NCBI GenBank assembly: GCA_028709135.1
Contig: JAQVXN010000009.1
Location: 1-15,786 of the forward strand
Length of the DNA: 15,786 bases
Direction: 5' to 3'
Source: Bacteroidaceae bacterium
GTDB lineage: Bacteria; Bacteroidota; Bacteroidia; Bacteroidales; Bacteroidaceae
Shown here: positions 6,826 through 14,216 of the stretch, piece after piece
Position numbering within the stretch: position 1 is the stretch's first letter
How the letters are laid out: every line of letters starts with the position of its first letter
Position numbers and translations under genes: made by a program
Notes under the pieces: model-generated
What the model was told of the DNA's origin: nothing
The model's database searches: none
Seen by the model: the letters and a program-made list of their open reading frames with translations, nothing else

Positions 6826-8235
6826 ATGATTCATCTAAAAACAAAAGTGCACGACAGTCAAACGTTGGAATTCAAAATAGGCTATGAAACAGAACCCAAC
6901 TTATCGGTAAGCGAATTTAAAGTTGACCTGTGGATGTTTATTCCAGGTAATTTGGAGGCCAACGAACGTACGTATGCAGCAAATACGTTTTACGAAGATC
7001 TGAAAACACGTTTGCGACTAATCACGCCACACTATACGTTGGCACAATTGGCAGAAGCTAACGCACTGCCTTACTGCAGACTGCACGACGCCATGCGTTA
7101 CCCTGAAAACCTAGAGGCTTTCCGCCATGAAATATGCATGATCTGCAATATTTTGAAGAGCAGTCTGCGCGACGATATGGAAAAGATTTTAAACGAAACG
7201 GATGCTACACGACGAGAAGAATTTTTAAGCTCCTTTATCCAGACATTACGCGAGGTCATGAATATCTATCACAACCTGACTAAAGAAACAGTTGCACTGC
7301 CTGCAGAAAGCCTTCGTAACTATCAGCGAGGAGATGAATTCCTTTGCCAAACAATCCGTCATTATCTCTATTGCCGCACAAAAGAATTCAATAAAAAGGA
7401 GCTCAACCTATATCTATTGGAGTTACAGAATTATATGGAGAGTCAGGGCTACACTTTACCTCAACCCAAAGAATCAAAACAAAGCAGAAACTTTCTACAC
7501 CGCTATGCCACACTCAAAAAATTTATCGAAAGTGACCTTTATATACGGACACACAATAAACATAGCGGCTTTCTTTTGGAACAATTGATGTTCATGCTTT
7601 CGGCCGGAATGGCCATGGGGTTTGCACTCATGATAAATTTTTATACAAAGGACGCTGCCAACAAATTCTCACTGCCCCTGATTCTACTGATGATCGTGAG
7701 TTATATGTTTAAAGACCGCATCAAAGACTGGGTGAGAAATTTGTTTCATGATCGTTCCGGAGAAATTTTCTTTGACCGCCGTCAACGATTGGAAATGAAC
7801 GGCATCGATATTGGCTCAAGTCGTCAAAACTTTGAATATCTGACGCCAGACAAAGTAGCACAGAGCATTCAGGAATTCAAACAACGAAGTATGGAATTAG
7901 ATGAGCCAGATGATATTCAACGTGAAGAGGTTGTACATTACTGCCGGACCATACGTTTGCAACGTAAGCTCATCCAGCGTTTGAGTCGCCATCCTCTAAG
8001 AGGTGTAGACGAAATTTGTCGTCTGAACCTAAATCGCCTGATGCGATGGATGGACAACCCCAACATTACAGTATATCACTCTGCAGAAGACGGCAACGTG
8101 GAGCGTTTTAATGCTCCACGAACCTATGAAATCCATTTTGTAATGGGAAATATCCTCAACGGAAAATCAAATTTCTTTTCTTACCGAGTCGAACTCAATC
8201 GGGACGGCATCATCGCTCTAAAGGATCTATCCTAG
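6826..8235 (+). CDS. Unrecognised 469-residue protein with two central transmembrane segments
   Basis: I do not recognise the family. There is no signal peptide. The N-terminal half (1-245) is polar and largely helical by composition (long runs such as 95-205 rich in Leu, Glu and Arg) and contains several Cys/His pairs with no clear metal site. Two adjacent hydrophobic segments follow at about 252-272 (MFMLSAGMAMGFALMINF) and 281-295 (FSLPLILLMIVSYMF). A basic, partly helical C-terminal domain (296-469) ends in beta-like sequence. If both segments span the membrane, both soluble domains face the cytoplasm. Codon use resembles that of its neighbours and the ORF is intact. It follows the PspC gene by 38 nt and its stop overlaps the convergent hydrolase gene, so it is a real gene, probably in the same operon as PspC and YgjP. 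Confidence 0.85.
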   Translation: MIHLKTKVHDSQTLEFKIGYETEPNLSVSEFKVDLWMFIPGNLEANERTYAANTFYEDLKTRLRLITPHYTLAQLAEANALPYCRLHDAMRYPENLEAFRHEICMICNILKSSLRDDMEKILNETDATRREEFLSSFIQTLREVMNIYHNLTKETVALPAESLRNYQRGDEFLCQTIRHYLYCRTKEFNKKELNLYLLELQNYMESQGYTLPQPKESKQSRNFLHRYATLKKFIESDLYIRTHNKHSGFLLEQLMFMLSAGMAMGFALMINFYTKDAANKFSLPLILLMIVSYMFKDRIKDWVRNLFHDRSGEIFFDRRQRLEMNGIDIGSSRQNFEYLTPDKVAQSIQEFKQRSMELDEPDDIQREEVVHYCRTIRLQRKLIQRLSRHPLRGVDEICRLNLNRLMRWMDNPNITVYHSAEDGNVERFNAPRTYEIHFVMGNILNGKSNFFSYRVELNRDGIIALKDLS

Positions 8236-10232
8236 CGAGCCCAAATGCAACGATAGTTAAAGCGGCGATTAGGTGCCGTATCGCCGTCAGTACAAAGCGA
8301 AATGGGATCTTTCAGGTTCTGTGGATTGTCAGCCCATTTGAAATCAAATGTAGCCTTATTGCCCATCAGACCCAGTAACTTGCGAGGTACAGCTATTTCC
8401 ATTTCATTGCCCTTCATGCTATAAGGAATCACAGCAACGGATTTCCACTGTTTTTCTTTGGAAGAATAACGCATGAGCATAGTTTGGCTACTATTCTTAA
8501 CGTTATAGTTCACAATAAAATCATAACCATACCAACCGGTTTTACTGTTACAATCGGCATCAATCAGAAGGAGCATCCAATTATGATCGGTGGAAGGAGT
8601 AAGAGCAGCAGAAGTCTGCACATAGAAAAATACATTGGTTGCACTGAAGGCCACTTTAGATTCCACAATGTCATTGCGTCCGGAATTGTTTACAAAATGG
8701 AGACCGGAATAACCATCATGATCACGATGGAACGTATCGTAACGTGTGTCCAGATATTTCGTAGCAACACCTTGCCAATCTTTGAAATTGCCATCCAGAC
8801 GAATTGGCGTAAATCCATGGTTTACTGGGATGGGGCGCGCACCTTTATAGCGGCGAATATTCTCGGCCATTTGCATATAGTAATTATCGGTATATTGGCC
8901 ACGTACAGGTTCAATCGTTCGATTAAATTCTGCATTATATTGATCAACAAAAAAGAATGTATTGTTTTTTCTTCCTAAAAACTCCTGTGGTCCATTTTCT
9001 TCTGATCCAGGAGCTTTTCCAATAGGATATTTACCAGCCGTCCATTCGTTCCAGTCATTTAAATAAAGGAAGTCAGGATCAGCTTGAAGAGCTTCGTCCC
9101 AACGGTCTTGAAAATATATCCCATAACCGGAAGGATTTTTCACTGTTTTACCTAACCAGGGAACAAAAGCACTATCGGGTTCGTCATATTGATTCAGTTT
9201 AGGTTCAGCTGTCTGCCGACGCCAACTCTTACCCGTAATGGAAATGGGGTGTTGAGCAGGTGTCACGCAGCATTCTTCCAAACGACCTTTATGAGTAGAA
9301 GCCAGCTGTTTAGGACTTAGATCAGCAACATTTTTATCATTCATCTGGAGTCCGAAAGTCCAATTGTCTTCAGTACCCACATAGCGTTTTCCGCCCCATT
9401 CGTAATAGCCCCACCACATATTACGCATCGTGAAGAAATCTTGCACTTCGCGTGGATAAAATTTATAATTTTTTTCGGTATAATCTGGATTCCCATAATG
9501 TGGATTGGAAGTATTGGTAACGGCATCTGCATCAAAATTAGGATTTGGATTGGTTACACCGCCGCCATTAGCATCCAATTCGGGTCGCATATTACAAAGC
9601 AGCAAAGGTTTACCTTCCCAATAGAACCAAAGATCACGATACTTACCTTGTTTATAATATTTCTCGTAAACGTGTTGAGTCGTCGTGATAGCAGGACCAT
9701 TATAAGTCCAAAAACAAATTTTAGGAACGGTATTGCCTTCCTTTTTCATTTGCTCCATGGTTTCAAGTATCGTATCCCATTCATCATAATAACAAACTGC
9801 ATTTGTAACATCAAAAATGATCACATCAACACCGGCATCAGTGAGCATAGACATATCATGACGGATAACATACTTGTCACGACTCAGAAAATAGCCGTAT
9901 TCCGGTTCGCCCCAATGCCAACTTCCCATTCCTTCAGGCCACGCAGAAGAATTACCATTGATGCGCGCTTCCGGATCAGCCTGAAGGACTTTGGATACAT
10001 CGGCAATGCCGGAACGGTTATGAAGATCCTGGGTATGCCACGTAACATAAAAAATACCTACGGTGCGGGCCTTGTCCTTTTTAAGGGGACCAACTTCTTT
10101 ACTCGTAGGCATATGGCGCCCAAGCGCGTCCGTTCCCACCCACGTATCTGACATCAAATCCTGCGCCTTAGCGCCAATAAAAGCCATCCCCATCAAAAGG
10201 ACAGCCAATAAATGTATGCAAAATCTGTTCAT
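8232..10232 (-). CDS. Secreted GH71/GH99-like glycoside hydrolase with C-terminal CBM9-like domain
   Basis: A 666-residue protein with a signal peptide (hydrophobic 7-20, AKAQ cleavage near 24). Residues about 55-470 resemble the GH71/GH99-like (WbsX-like) barrel. GIFYVTWH (59-66) forms the first strand, HDMSMLTDAGVDVIIFDVTN (125-144) is the typical strand after a conserved helix, and LYLNDWNEW (389-397) is the carboxylate motif near the barrel end. Residues about 475-666 look like a CBM9/DOMON-like sugar-binding domain: IRLDGNFKDWQGV (477-489) and LLLIDADCNSKTGWYGYDF (554-572). Such proteins act on alpha-mannan, alpha-glucan or host glycans; the substrate is not inferable. It stands alone, without SusC/D or an adjacent regulator. 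Its stop shares four bases with that of the convergent 469-residue gene. Confidence 0.82.
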   Translation of the reverse strand: MNRFCIHLLAVLLMGMAFIGAKAQDLMSDTWVGTDALGRHMPTSKEVGPLKKDKARTVGIFYVTWHTQDLHNRSGIADVSKVLQADPEARINGNSSAWPEGMGSWHWGEPEYGYFLSRDKYVIRHDMSMLTDAGVDVIIFDVTNAVCYYDEWDTILETMEQMKKEGNTVPKICFWTYNGPAITTTQHVYEKYYKQGKYRDLWFYWEGKPLLLCNMRPELDANGGGVTNPNPNFDADAVTNTSNPHYGNPDYTEKNYKFYPREVQDFFTMRNMWWGYYEWGGKRYVGTEDNWTFGLQMNDKNVADLSPKQLASTHKGRLEECCVTPAQHPISITGKSWRRQTAEPKLNQYDEPDSAFVPWLGKTVKNPSGYGIYFQDRWDEALQADPDFLYLNDWNEWTAGKYPIGKAPGSEENGPQEFLGRKNNTFFFVDQYNAEFNRTIEPVRGQYTDNYYMQMAENIRRYKGARPIPVNHGFTPIRLDGNFKDWQGVATKYLDTRYDTFHRDHDGYSGLHFVNNSGRNDIVESKVAFSATNVFFYVQTSAALTPSTDHNWMLLLIDADCNSKTGWYGYDFIVNYNVKNSSQTMLMRYSSKEKQWKSVAVIPYSMKGNEMEIAVPRKLLGLMGNKATFDFKWADNPQNLKDPISLCTDGDTAPNRRFNYRCIWAR

Positions 10233-10293
10233 AGTGCTGATTATCTATATTGGTGCAAAATTAATTATTTCTGGCTGATTAAGAGGCAGAGTA

Positions 10294-10328
10294 CAAAGAT
10301 AAAATGCCGATTTAAAAGTTTTTATCAA
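10294..10328 (-). promoter_or_regulatory. Candidate promoter of the GH71/99-like gene
   Basis: On the minus strand TATCTTTG (10301-10294) matches the Bacteroidota -7 element TAnnTTTG exactly. The nearest TTG (10328-10326) is 24 nt upstream rather than the usual 19-21, so the -33 part is doubtful. It would give a leader of about 55 nt. A second -7 match, TAATTTTG, lies closer to the gene but has no -33 partner. Confidence 0.4.
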
Positions 10329-10337
10329 CATCGCAGT

Positions 10338-10385
10338 GCCAACGAGCAAGTGCAAAATTAGGGGAAATGTTTGAAGAATTGGATT
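10338..10385. repeat. Imperfect direct repeat, copy A
   Basis: A 48-bp stretch containing CAACGAGCAAG (10340-10350), then GCAAAAT and GAAATGTT. It aligns with copy B at 10436-10481, with the first 11-bp core identical, about nine substitutions and two single-base gaps. The copies start 98 bp apart. The degree of drift suggests an old duplication or two members of a dispersed intergenic family. Confidence 0.7.
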
Positions 10386-10435
10386 TTGGGAGAAGAGAAA
10401 TTGAGTTTTAATCTCGGTCTGTTGTTGAGCCTAGA

Positions 10436-10481
10436 GTCAACGAGCAAGAGCAAAATGAGATGAAATGTTGAAAAATTGATT
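10436..10481. repeat. Imperfect direct repeat, copy B
   Basis: A 46-bp partner of the repeat at 10338-10385. It shares CAACGAGCAAG (10438-10448), the following GCAAAAT and the GAAATGTT segment, and lacks one T and one G relative to copy A. It ends about 45 bp before the 21-bp palindrome array. Confidence 0.7.
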
Positions 10482-10525
10482 CGATCGTGTTCTTTAAATT
10501 TTTACTTCCTCAATAAAAGTTGGTG

Positions 10526-10609
10526 ACGCAGTGCGTCATAAAAGAAACGCAGTGCGTCATGAAAAAAACGCGTCGCGTCATAAAAGAAACGCACCGCGTC
10601 ACATACAAT
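10526..10609. repeat. Array of four 21-bp tandem units, each with palindrome ACGC-N3-GCGT
   Basis: Units run 10526-10546, 10547-10567, 10568-10588 and 10589-10609. All four keep ACGC, three variable bases (AGT, AGT, GTC, ACC), GCGTCA and, in the first three, an A-rich spacer such as TAAAAGAA. Units 1-3 are palindromic over at least 11 bp. In unit 3 the arms changed together (ACGCG with CGCGT instead of ACGCA with TGCGT), so symmetry is kept. The period equals two helical turns, which places all sites on one face of the DNA. It is located 159 bp upstream of the response regulator start and 294 bp from the hydrolase start. Confidence 0.9.
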
Positions 10610-10731
10610 GAGAAGTAAATACGTTGACAAAATTAGATACACTTTGATTCAATTCCGGCAAGGGCTTTTAACAGAAATATTACATTGCAATGAAATCTGC
10701 CTTTTTTATATCTACGTCAATATTTTATGCG

Positions 10732-10739
10732 TATTTTTG
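10732..10739 (+). promoter_or_regulatory. Candidate -7 element for the two-component operon
   Basis: TATTTTTG matches TAnnTTTG exactly and would give a leader of about 23 nt before the ATG at 10768. No TTG is found 19-21 nt upstream, so the -33 box is weak or replaced by an activator. It lies inside the longer reading frame that begins at 10690 and argues for the later start. Confidence 0.45.
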
Positions 10740-10767
10740 TAACATAAATCTTAAAACCTTCAACGTG

Positions 10768-11448
10768 ATGACAAAGTACAAAATCTTGGTAGTAGATGAC
10801 GAAGAGTCCATTTGCGAGATTCTGAAGTTTAATCTTGAGGCTCAAGGTTATGAGGTAGACGTGGCATACAGTGCCGAAGAAGCGATGAAAATGCACCCTG
10901 AAAAGTATGCCCTGATTCTATTGGACATCATGATGGGAGAAATGAGTGGATTCCAAATGGCACATATCTTAAAGGAGAAGCCAGACACAGCAAAAGTTCC
11001 AATTATTTTCTGTACAGCGAAAGATACGGAAAACGATACTGTAGCGGGACTAAACATCGGTGCAGACGATTATATCTCAAAACCTTTTTCTTTAAGCGAG
11101 GTCGTAGCCAGAGTGAGAAATGTCATTCGCCGTACCTCTCAAACAGAGGCAGAACCGAACTCCATCGTTTATGAAACACTCAAACTCGATTTGCGCAGTA
11201 AACGATGCACACTGGAAGGAGAGGAAATTCCTCTGACCAAGAAGGAATTTGAAGTATTAAAACTTTTTTTGAGTCTGAAAGGTGTCATTTTCTCGCGCGA
11301 AGAAATACTAAAACGCGTCTGGGGGGGCGACATTGTAGTTTTAGGTCGCACCATAGACGTAAACATTACCCGTTTGCGCAAGAAAATAGGGAGGTATGGG
11401 AAACATATCATTACGCGAAACGGATATGGGTATGGGTTCGAAGAATAA
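10768..11448 (+). CDS. OmpR/PhoB-family response regulator
   Basis: A 226-residue DNA-binding regulator with the standard two-domain layout. The receiver domain (1-125) has the acidic pair Asp10/Asp11, the phosphorylated Asp53 in LLDIMMGEMSG, Thr83 in FCTAKD and Lys105 in ISKPF. The C-terminal winged helix (about 132-225) has LTKKEFEVLKLFLSLKG, then REEILKRVWG, and the recognition and wing segments DVNITRLRKKIG and ITRNGYGYGFEE. The frame opens at 10690, but the extra 26 residues are not receiver-like and overlap the -7 element, so the ATG at 10768 (MTKYKILVVDDEE) is used. The kinase gene overlaps its 3' end. The regulon is unknown; the nearby palindromes and the metallophosphoesterase downstream are the first places to look. 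It is not RprY by its N-terminal sequence. Confidence 0.95.
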   Translation: MTKYKILVVDDEESICEILKFNLEAQGYEVDVAYSAEEAMKMHPEKYALILLDIMMGEMSGFQMAHILKEKPDTAKVPIIFCTAKDTENDTVAGLNIGADDYISKPFSLSEVVARVRNVIRRTSQTEAEPNSIVYETLKLDLRSKRCTLEGEEIPLTKKEFEVLKLFLSLKGVIFSREEILKRVWGGDIVVLGRTIDVNITRLRKKIGRYGKHIITRNGYGYGFEE

Positions 11449-12883
11449 AAAACATGTCGTCTATTATCACCAACAACTCTTCATCCTTTTTCTAACTTTT
11501 GTTTGGGTAACGGTGGGTTGCTTCGTTTATTACCAGTATGGACGTGAACGAAGTTTTAAGATGAATTTACTCAATGAACGTTTGCAGTTTATCAATTTAC
11601 AATTGCTTTCTTACGCTGCAAGCGGAGGTCAGCCAGCAAACTTCTATAAAGATCACCACATGTTTTTACAGAACATGCGCATCACTCTTATTCATAAAAA
11701 TGGGCAGGTCGTCTATGACTCGGAAGATTCTCGTCAAGAGCAAGATTCAAACCACTTGTCACGGCCAGAAGTAAAAGGTGCATTAAAATCAGGTTCGGCT
11801 TTCGCTATCCGCCACTCTGCATCCACGGGCAACAATTATTTTTATGCTGCTACAGCCGGCAAAAACATGATAGCACGTACCGCCATAGTTTATACGGTTT
11901 CACTGGCTAGTTCACTCAATCCGGCGCGAGGTTTTCTATGGCTCATGTTGGGAATCTCTGTTTTGTTCAGTATTTTAGGATACTTCATGACTCGTCATCT
12001 GGGCGACAACATCAGACGACTGCGCGATTTTGCTCGCAAAGCAGGTGCGGGAGAAAAAATTGAACCGGGTGAAAAATATCCCCACGACGAACTCGGAGAG
12101 ATTTCTACACAGATCATGAAACTTTATAGTCGTCTATTACAAACAATGGATGACCGTGATAAAGAACGTCAGTCCGCTCTCTACGAAGCACATGAAAAAA
12201 TTCGCATCAAACGGGAACTTACCAACAACATTAACCACGAGTTAAAAACGCCTCTATCTGCCATTAAAGGTTATTTGGAAACTATTCTCAGCTATCCCGA
12301 TATGGACGAGAAACAGCGTGACCTCTTCACTCAAAAGAGCTATGAACAAACCATGCGTTTAACCGATCTGCTACGCGACGTATCCACTATTTCGCGATTG
12401 GAAGAGGGGAGCATTTCTCTTAAGAAAGAGCGTGTCAACCTGTTGAACATCTTCAACACTCTGCGCCAAAACATGGAACTGCAACCCGAGGACCGCTGTA
12501 TGGCCTTCCACTGCAATATAAAAGAACCTCTCTGGATGAAAGGTGATCCCATTCTGCTGGATTCCATTTTTGAAAATCTGATGAACAACGCCATAGCCTA
12601 TTCTTCCGGTTCCGCTATTTATATTGAACTGAAAGAAAAAACAGACGACCAATACACCTTCATTTTCGCCGACGACGGTGTAGGTGTAGAGGAAAACCAA
12701 CTTCATTACCTTTTTGACCGATTCTATCGCGTAGACAAAGGACGTTCACGCAAACTGGGCGGAACGGGATTGGGACTCTCTATCGTAAAAAATGCAGTCA
12801 TTCACCATGGCGGTACTATCTCAGTGTGTAACGGGGAACGAGGAGGTTTGGAATTCACGTTTACACTAAAACGAAATCTGTAA
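11396..12883 (+). CDS. PhoR-like membrane sensor histidine kinase
   Basis: A 495-residue kinase paired with the preceding regulator. From the longest start the order is TM1 (about 28-47), a periplasmic PAS-like sensor of about 130 residues (RITLIHKNGQVVYDSE at 95-110, HLSRPEVKGAL, AIRHSASTGNNYFYAAT), TM2 (about 180-198), HAMP-like linker (199-255), and DHp helix with H-box NHELKTPLSAIKGY (phosphorylated His281). The HATPase domain follows with the N-box ENLMNNA (393-399), G1 DDGVG (426-430), F-box LFDRFYR and G2 GGTGLGLSIVK (455-465). All catalytic motifs are intact. The frame overlaps the regulator by 53 nt if started at 11396; ATGs at 11426 and 11432 (MGSKNKKHVVYY) are equally plausible and still overlap it. 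The ligand sensed is unknown; PhoR resemblance does not prove phosphate sensing. Confidence 0.95.
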   Translation: MGNISLRETDMGMGSKNKKHVVYYHQQLFILFLTFVWVTVGCFVYYQYGRERSFKMNLLNERLQFINLQLLSYAASGGQPANFYKDHHMFLQNMRITLIHKNGQVVYDSEDSRQEQDSNHLSRPEVKGALKSGSAFAIRHSASTGNNYFYAATAGKNMIARTAIVYTVSLASSLNPARGFLWLMLGISVLFSILGYFMTRHLGDNIRRLRDFARKAGAGEKIEPGEKYPHDELGEISTQIMKLYSRLLQTMDDRDKERQSALYEAHEKIRIKRELTNNINHELKTPLSAIKGYLETILSYPDMDEKQRDLFTQKSYEQTMRLTDLLRDVSTISRLEEGSISLKKERVNLLNIFNTLRQNMELQPEDRCMAFHCNIKEPLWMKGDPILLDSIFENLMNNAIAYSSGSAIYIELKEKTDDQYTFIFADDGVGVEENQLHYLFDRFYRVDKGRSRKLGGTGLGLSIVKNAVIHHGGTISVCNGERGGLEFTFTLKRNL

Positions 12884-13009
12884 GTTTTTCTTCATACCAT
12901 TGAGTTCTCATTCATTTCCCATATTTATACTCTTTAAAACAAGAAAAAAAGCAGACAAAGTATTGGAAGATATATTATATTTACGTTATGAAACACTAAA
13001 TTCAAAGAG

Positions 13010-14110
13010 ATGAAAATGATATTGATTTCCATCCTCATTCTTCTTTTAATCATCACTTACGTATGCCGTCACTTATGGACCTTGTTACCTTTGCAGGCAC
13101 CTTGGCGTATTGTCATAATCTCCTTTTGTACATTACTGCTACTGCTTTTGATAATTTCATTTGTTTGGGGCGAACAAATGCCGCTCACTGCAAGTCGGTG
13201 GATTTATAGAATCAGCACAGCTTGGTGCTTCATTTTCTTTTATCTCATTATGGTCTTTCTTCTGATAGACCTGACAGGTTTAATTTTACCAAAAATCAGG
13301 CCCCTCTTTCAGCATCAATGGAGTAGCACATTAGGACTCATTGCACTTATTACCGGCATTTTCATCTATGGCAATATTCACTATCACCATCCAGTACGCG
13401 TACCACTCCATATCAAACTGCAAAAACCATTGCCGCATCCACTCAAAATAGTAGCCATATCAGACCTGCATTTGGGTTACACCATCGGATCGGAGGAAGC
13501 AGCTCAATGGGTAAAACAAATCAATAACGAAAAACCAGATATCATTCTCATTGCAGGAGATATAGCAGATTACTCCATACGTCCGTTACTCCACGACAGC
13601 ATTGCCTGCGTATTAAATAAATTGCGAGCCCCACTGGGCATTTATGCTTGCATGGGCAACCACGACTATATTGCCAATGCGAACCGCACCATCCCCTTTA
13701 TTAAAAGCACAGGCATACACTTGCTGCGCGACGAAGCTATTTTGGTAGATAGCGCTATTTATATAGTAGGCAGAGATGATCGAAGTAATCCTCACCGCAA
13801 ACCGATAAAGGAAATATTAAAAGGCTTGAACACAAACAAACCGCTTATTCTCCTTGATCATCAACCTTATCATCTGGAAGAAGCTGCTAATGCCGGTGTG
13901 GATTTTCAATTCTCCGGACACACGCACCGCGGGCAAGTCTTCCCAATAAACCTGATCACTGACGCAATATATGAAAAGTCTCATGGCTACCTAAAAAAAG
14001 GAAATACGAACATTTATGTCAGTTCAGGCCTAGGCATTTGGGGTGGGAAATTCCGCATAGGCAGTCAAAGCGAATATGTGGTAATAAACCTACAAGGCCG
14101 GCAATTATAA
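13010..14110 (+). CDS. Membrane-anchored calcineurin-like metallophosphoesterase
   Basis: A 366-residue protein. The N-terminal 125 residues hold four hydrophobic segments (about 3-18, 33-53, 70-93, 107-121). A calcineurin-like phosphoesterase domain follows, with all metal-ligand motifs: SDLHLG (Asp152, His154), AGDIAD (Asp184), GNHDY (Asn217, His218), LLDHQP (His284) and SGHTHRGQ (His304, His306). The arrangement resembles the YkuE/YaeI-type membrane-associated phosphoesterases, some of which act on lipid or nucleotide phosphoesters; the substrate here is unknown. An ATG two codons in (13016) is an alternative start; AAAGAG just upstream of 13010 is a weak ribosome-binding match. It lies 126 nt after the kinase gene with no clear terminator between, so it may or may not be in the same transcript. 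Confidence 0.93.
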   Translation: MKMILISILILLLIITYVCRHLWTLLPLQAPWRIVIISFCTLLLLLLIISFVWGEQMPLTASRWIYRISTAWCFIFFYLIMVFLLIDLTGLILPKIRPLFQHQWSSTLGLIALITGIFIYGNIHYHHPVRVPLHIKLQKPLPHPLKIVAISDLHLGYTIGSEEAAQWVKQINNEKPDIILIAGDIADYSIRPLLHDSIACVLNKLRAPLGIYACMGNHDYIANANRTIPFIKSTGIHLLRDEAILVDSAIYIVGRDDRSNPHRKPIKEILKGLNTNKPLILLDHQPYHLEEAANAGVDFQFSGHTHRGQVFPINLITDAIYEKSHGYLKKGNTNIYVSSGLGIWGGKFRIGSQSEYVVINLQGRQL

Positions 14111-14119
14111 CTATTTTGG

Positions 14120-14144
14120 AATAATCTTTATACCATTATTTTTT
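14120..14144 (+). terminator. Weak AT-only hairpin with U-tract after the phosphoesterase gene
   Basis: AATAAT (14120-14125) and ATTATT (14135-14140) pair across a 9-nt loop and are followed by TTTT. The stem contains no G-C pair, so termination efficiency would be low. Placement 10 nt after the stop and before a new -7 element is what makes it plausible. Confidence 0.3.
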
Positions 14145-14184
14145 AAAAAGGAAGTTCTGCACTCCATACATGACGAAAAAAAGC

Positions 14185-14192
14185 TATATTTG
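14185..14192 (+). promoter_or_regulatory. Candidate -7 element of the lipoprotein pair
   Basis: TATATTTG matches TAnnTTTG exactly and is 25 nt upstream of the ATG at 14217. No TTG occurs at the normal -33 distance. It overlaps a TTG codon at 14190 that would otherwise extend the lipoprotein frame, so the ATG at 14217 is preferred. Confidence 0.45.
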
Positions 14193-14216
14193 CAAGCACA
14201 TAAAACCAAATTCATC

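Larger units (their letters stand above)
10233..10767. other. Divergent intergenic region carrying two repeat families
   Basis: This gap separates the divergent hydrolase and two-component genes. It holds, left to right, the candidate hydrolase promoter, a pair of ~47-bp imperfect direct repeats, the 21-bp palindrome array and the -7 element of the response regulator. I see no protein-coding frame with family resemblance and no structured RNA that I can name. Confidence 0.7.

Noticed and set aside
8484..8978. A 164-codon plus-strand open frame
   Set aside because: It lies wholly antisense to the C-terminal CBM9-like part of the hydrolase and shows no domain or start signal.
9441..10151. A 236-codon plus-strand open frame opposite the GH71/99-like gene
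   Set aside because: It is antisense to a gene with a signal peptide and recognisable domains. Its translation is Ile-rich and low in family features, typical of a shadow frame.
10331..10340. A fifth palindrome unit, TCGCAGTGCC
   Set aside because: Only CGC-AGT-GC matches. The arms are not the conserved ACGC/GCGT and it is about 190 bp away from the array and out of phase.
10526..10609. CRISPR array
   Set aside because: Units are 21 bp and contiguous with short A-rich spacers that are themselves similar. There are no unique spacers and no cas genes.
10690..10767. N-terminal extension of the response regulator from the ATG at 10690
   Set aside because: The extra 26 residues are hydrophobic and aromatic, unlike a receiver domain, and the frame contains the -7 element TATTTTTG.
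12884..13009. Promoter or terminator between the kinase and phosphoesterase genes
   Set aside because: No hairpin with U-tract and no TAnnTTTG element with a partner box is visible. A near match TATATTTA lacks the final G and a correctly spaced TTG.
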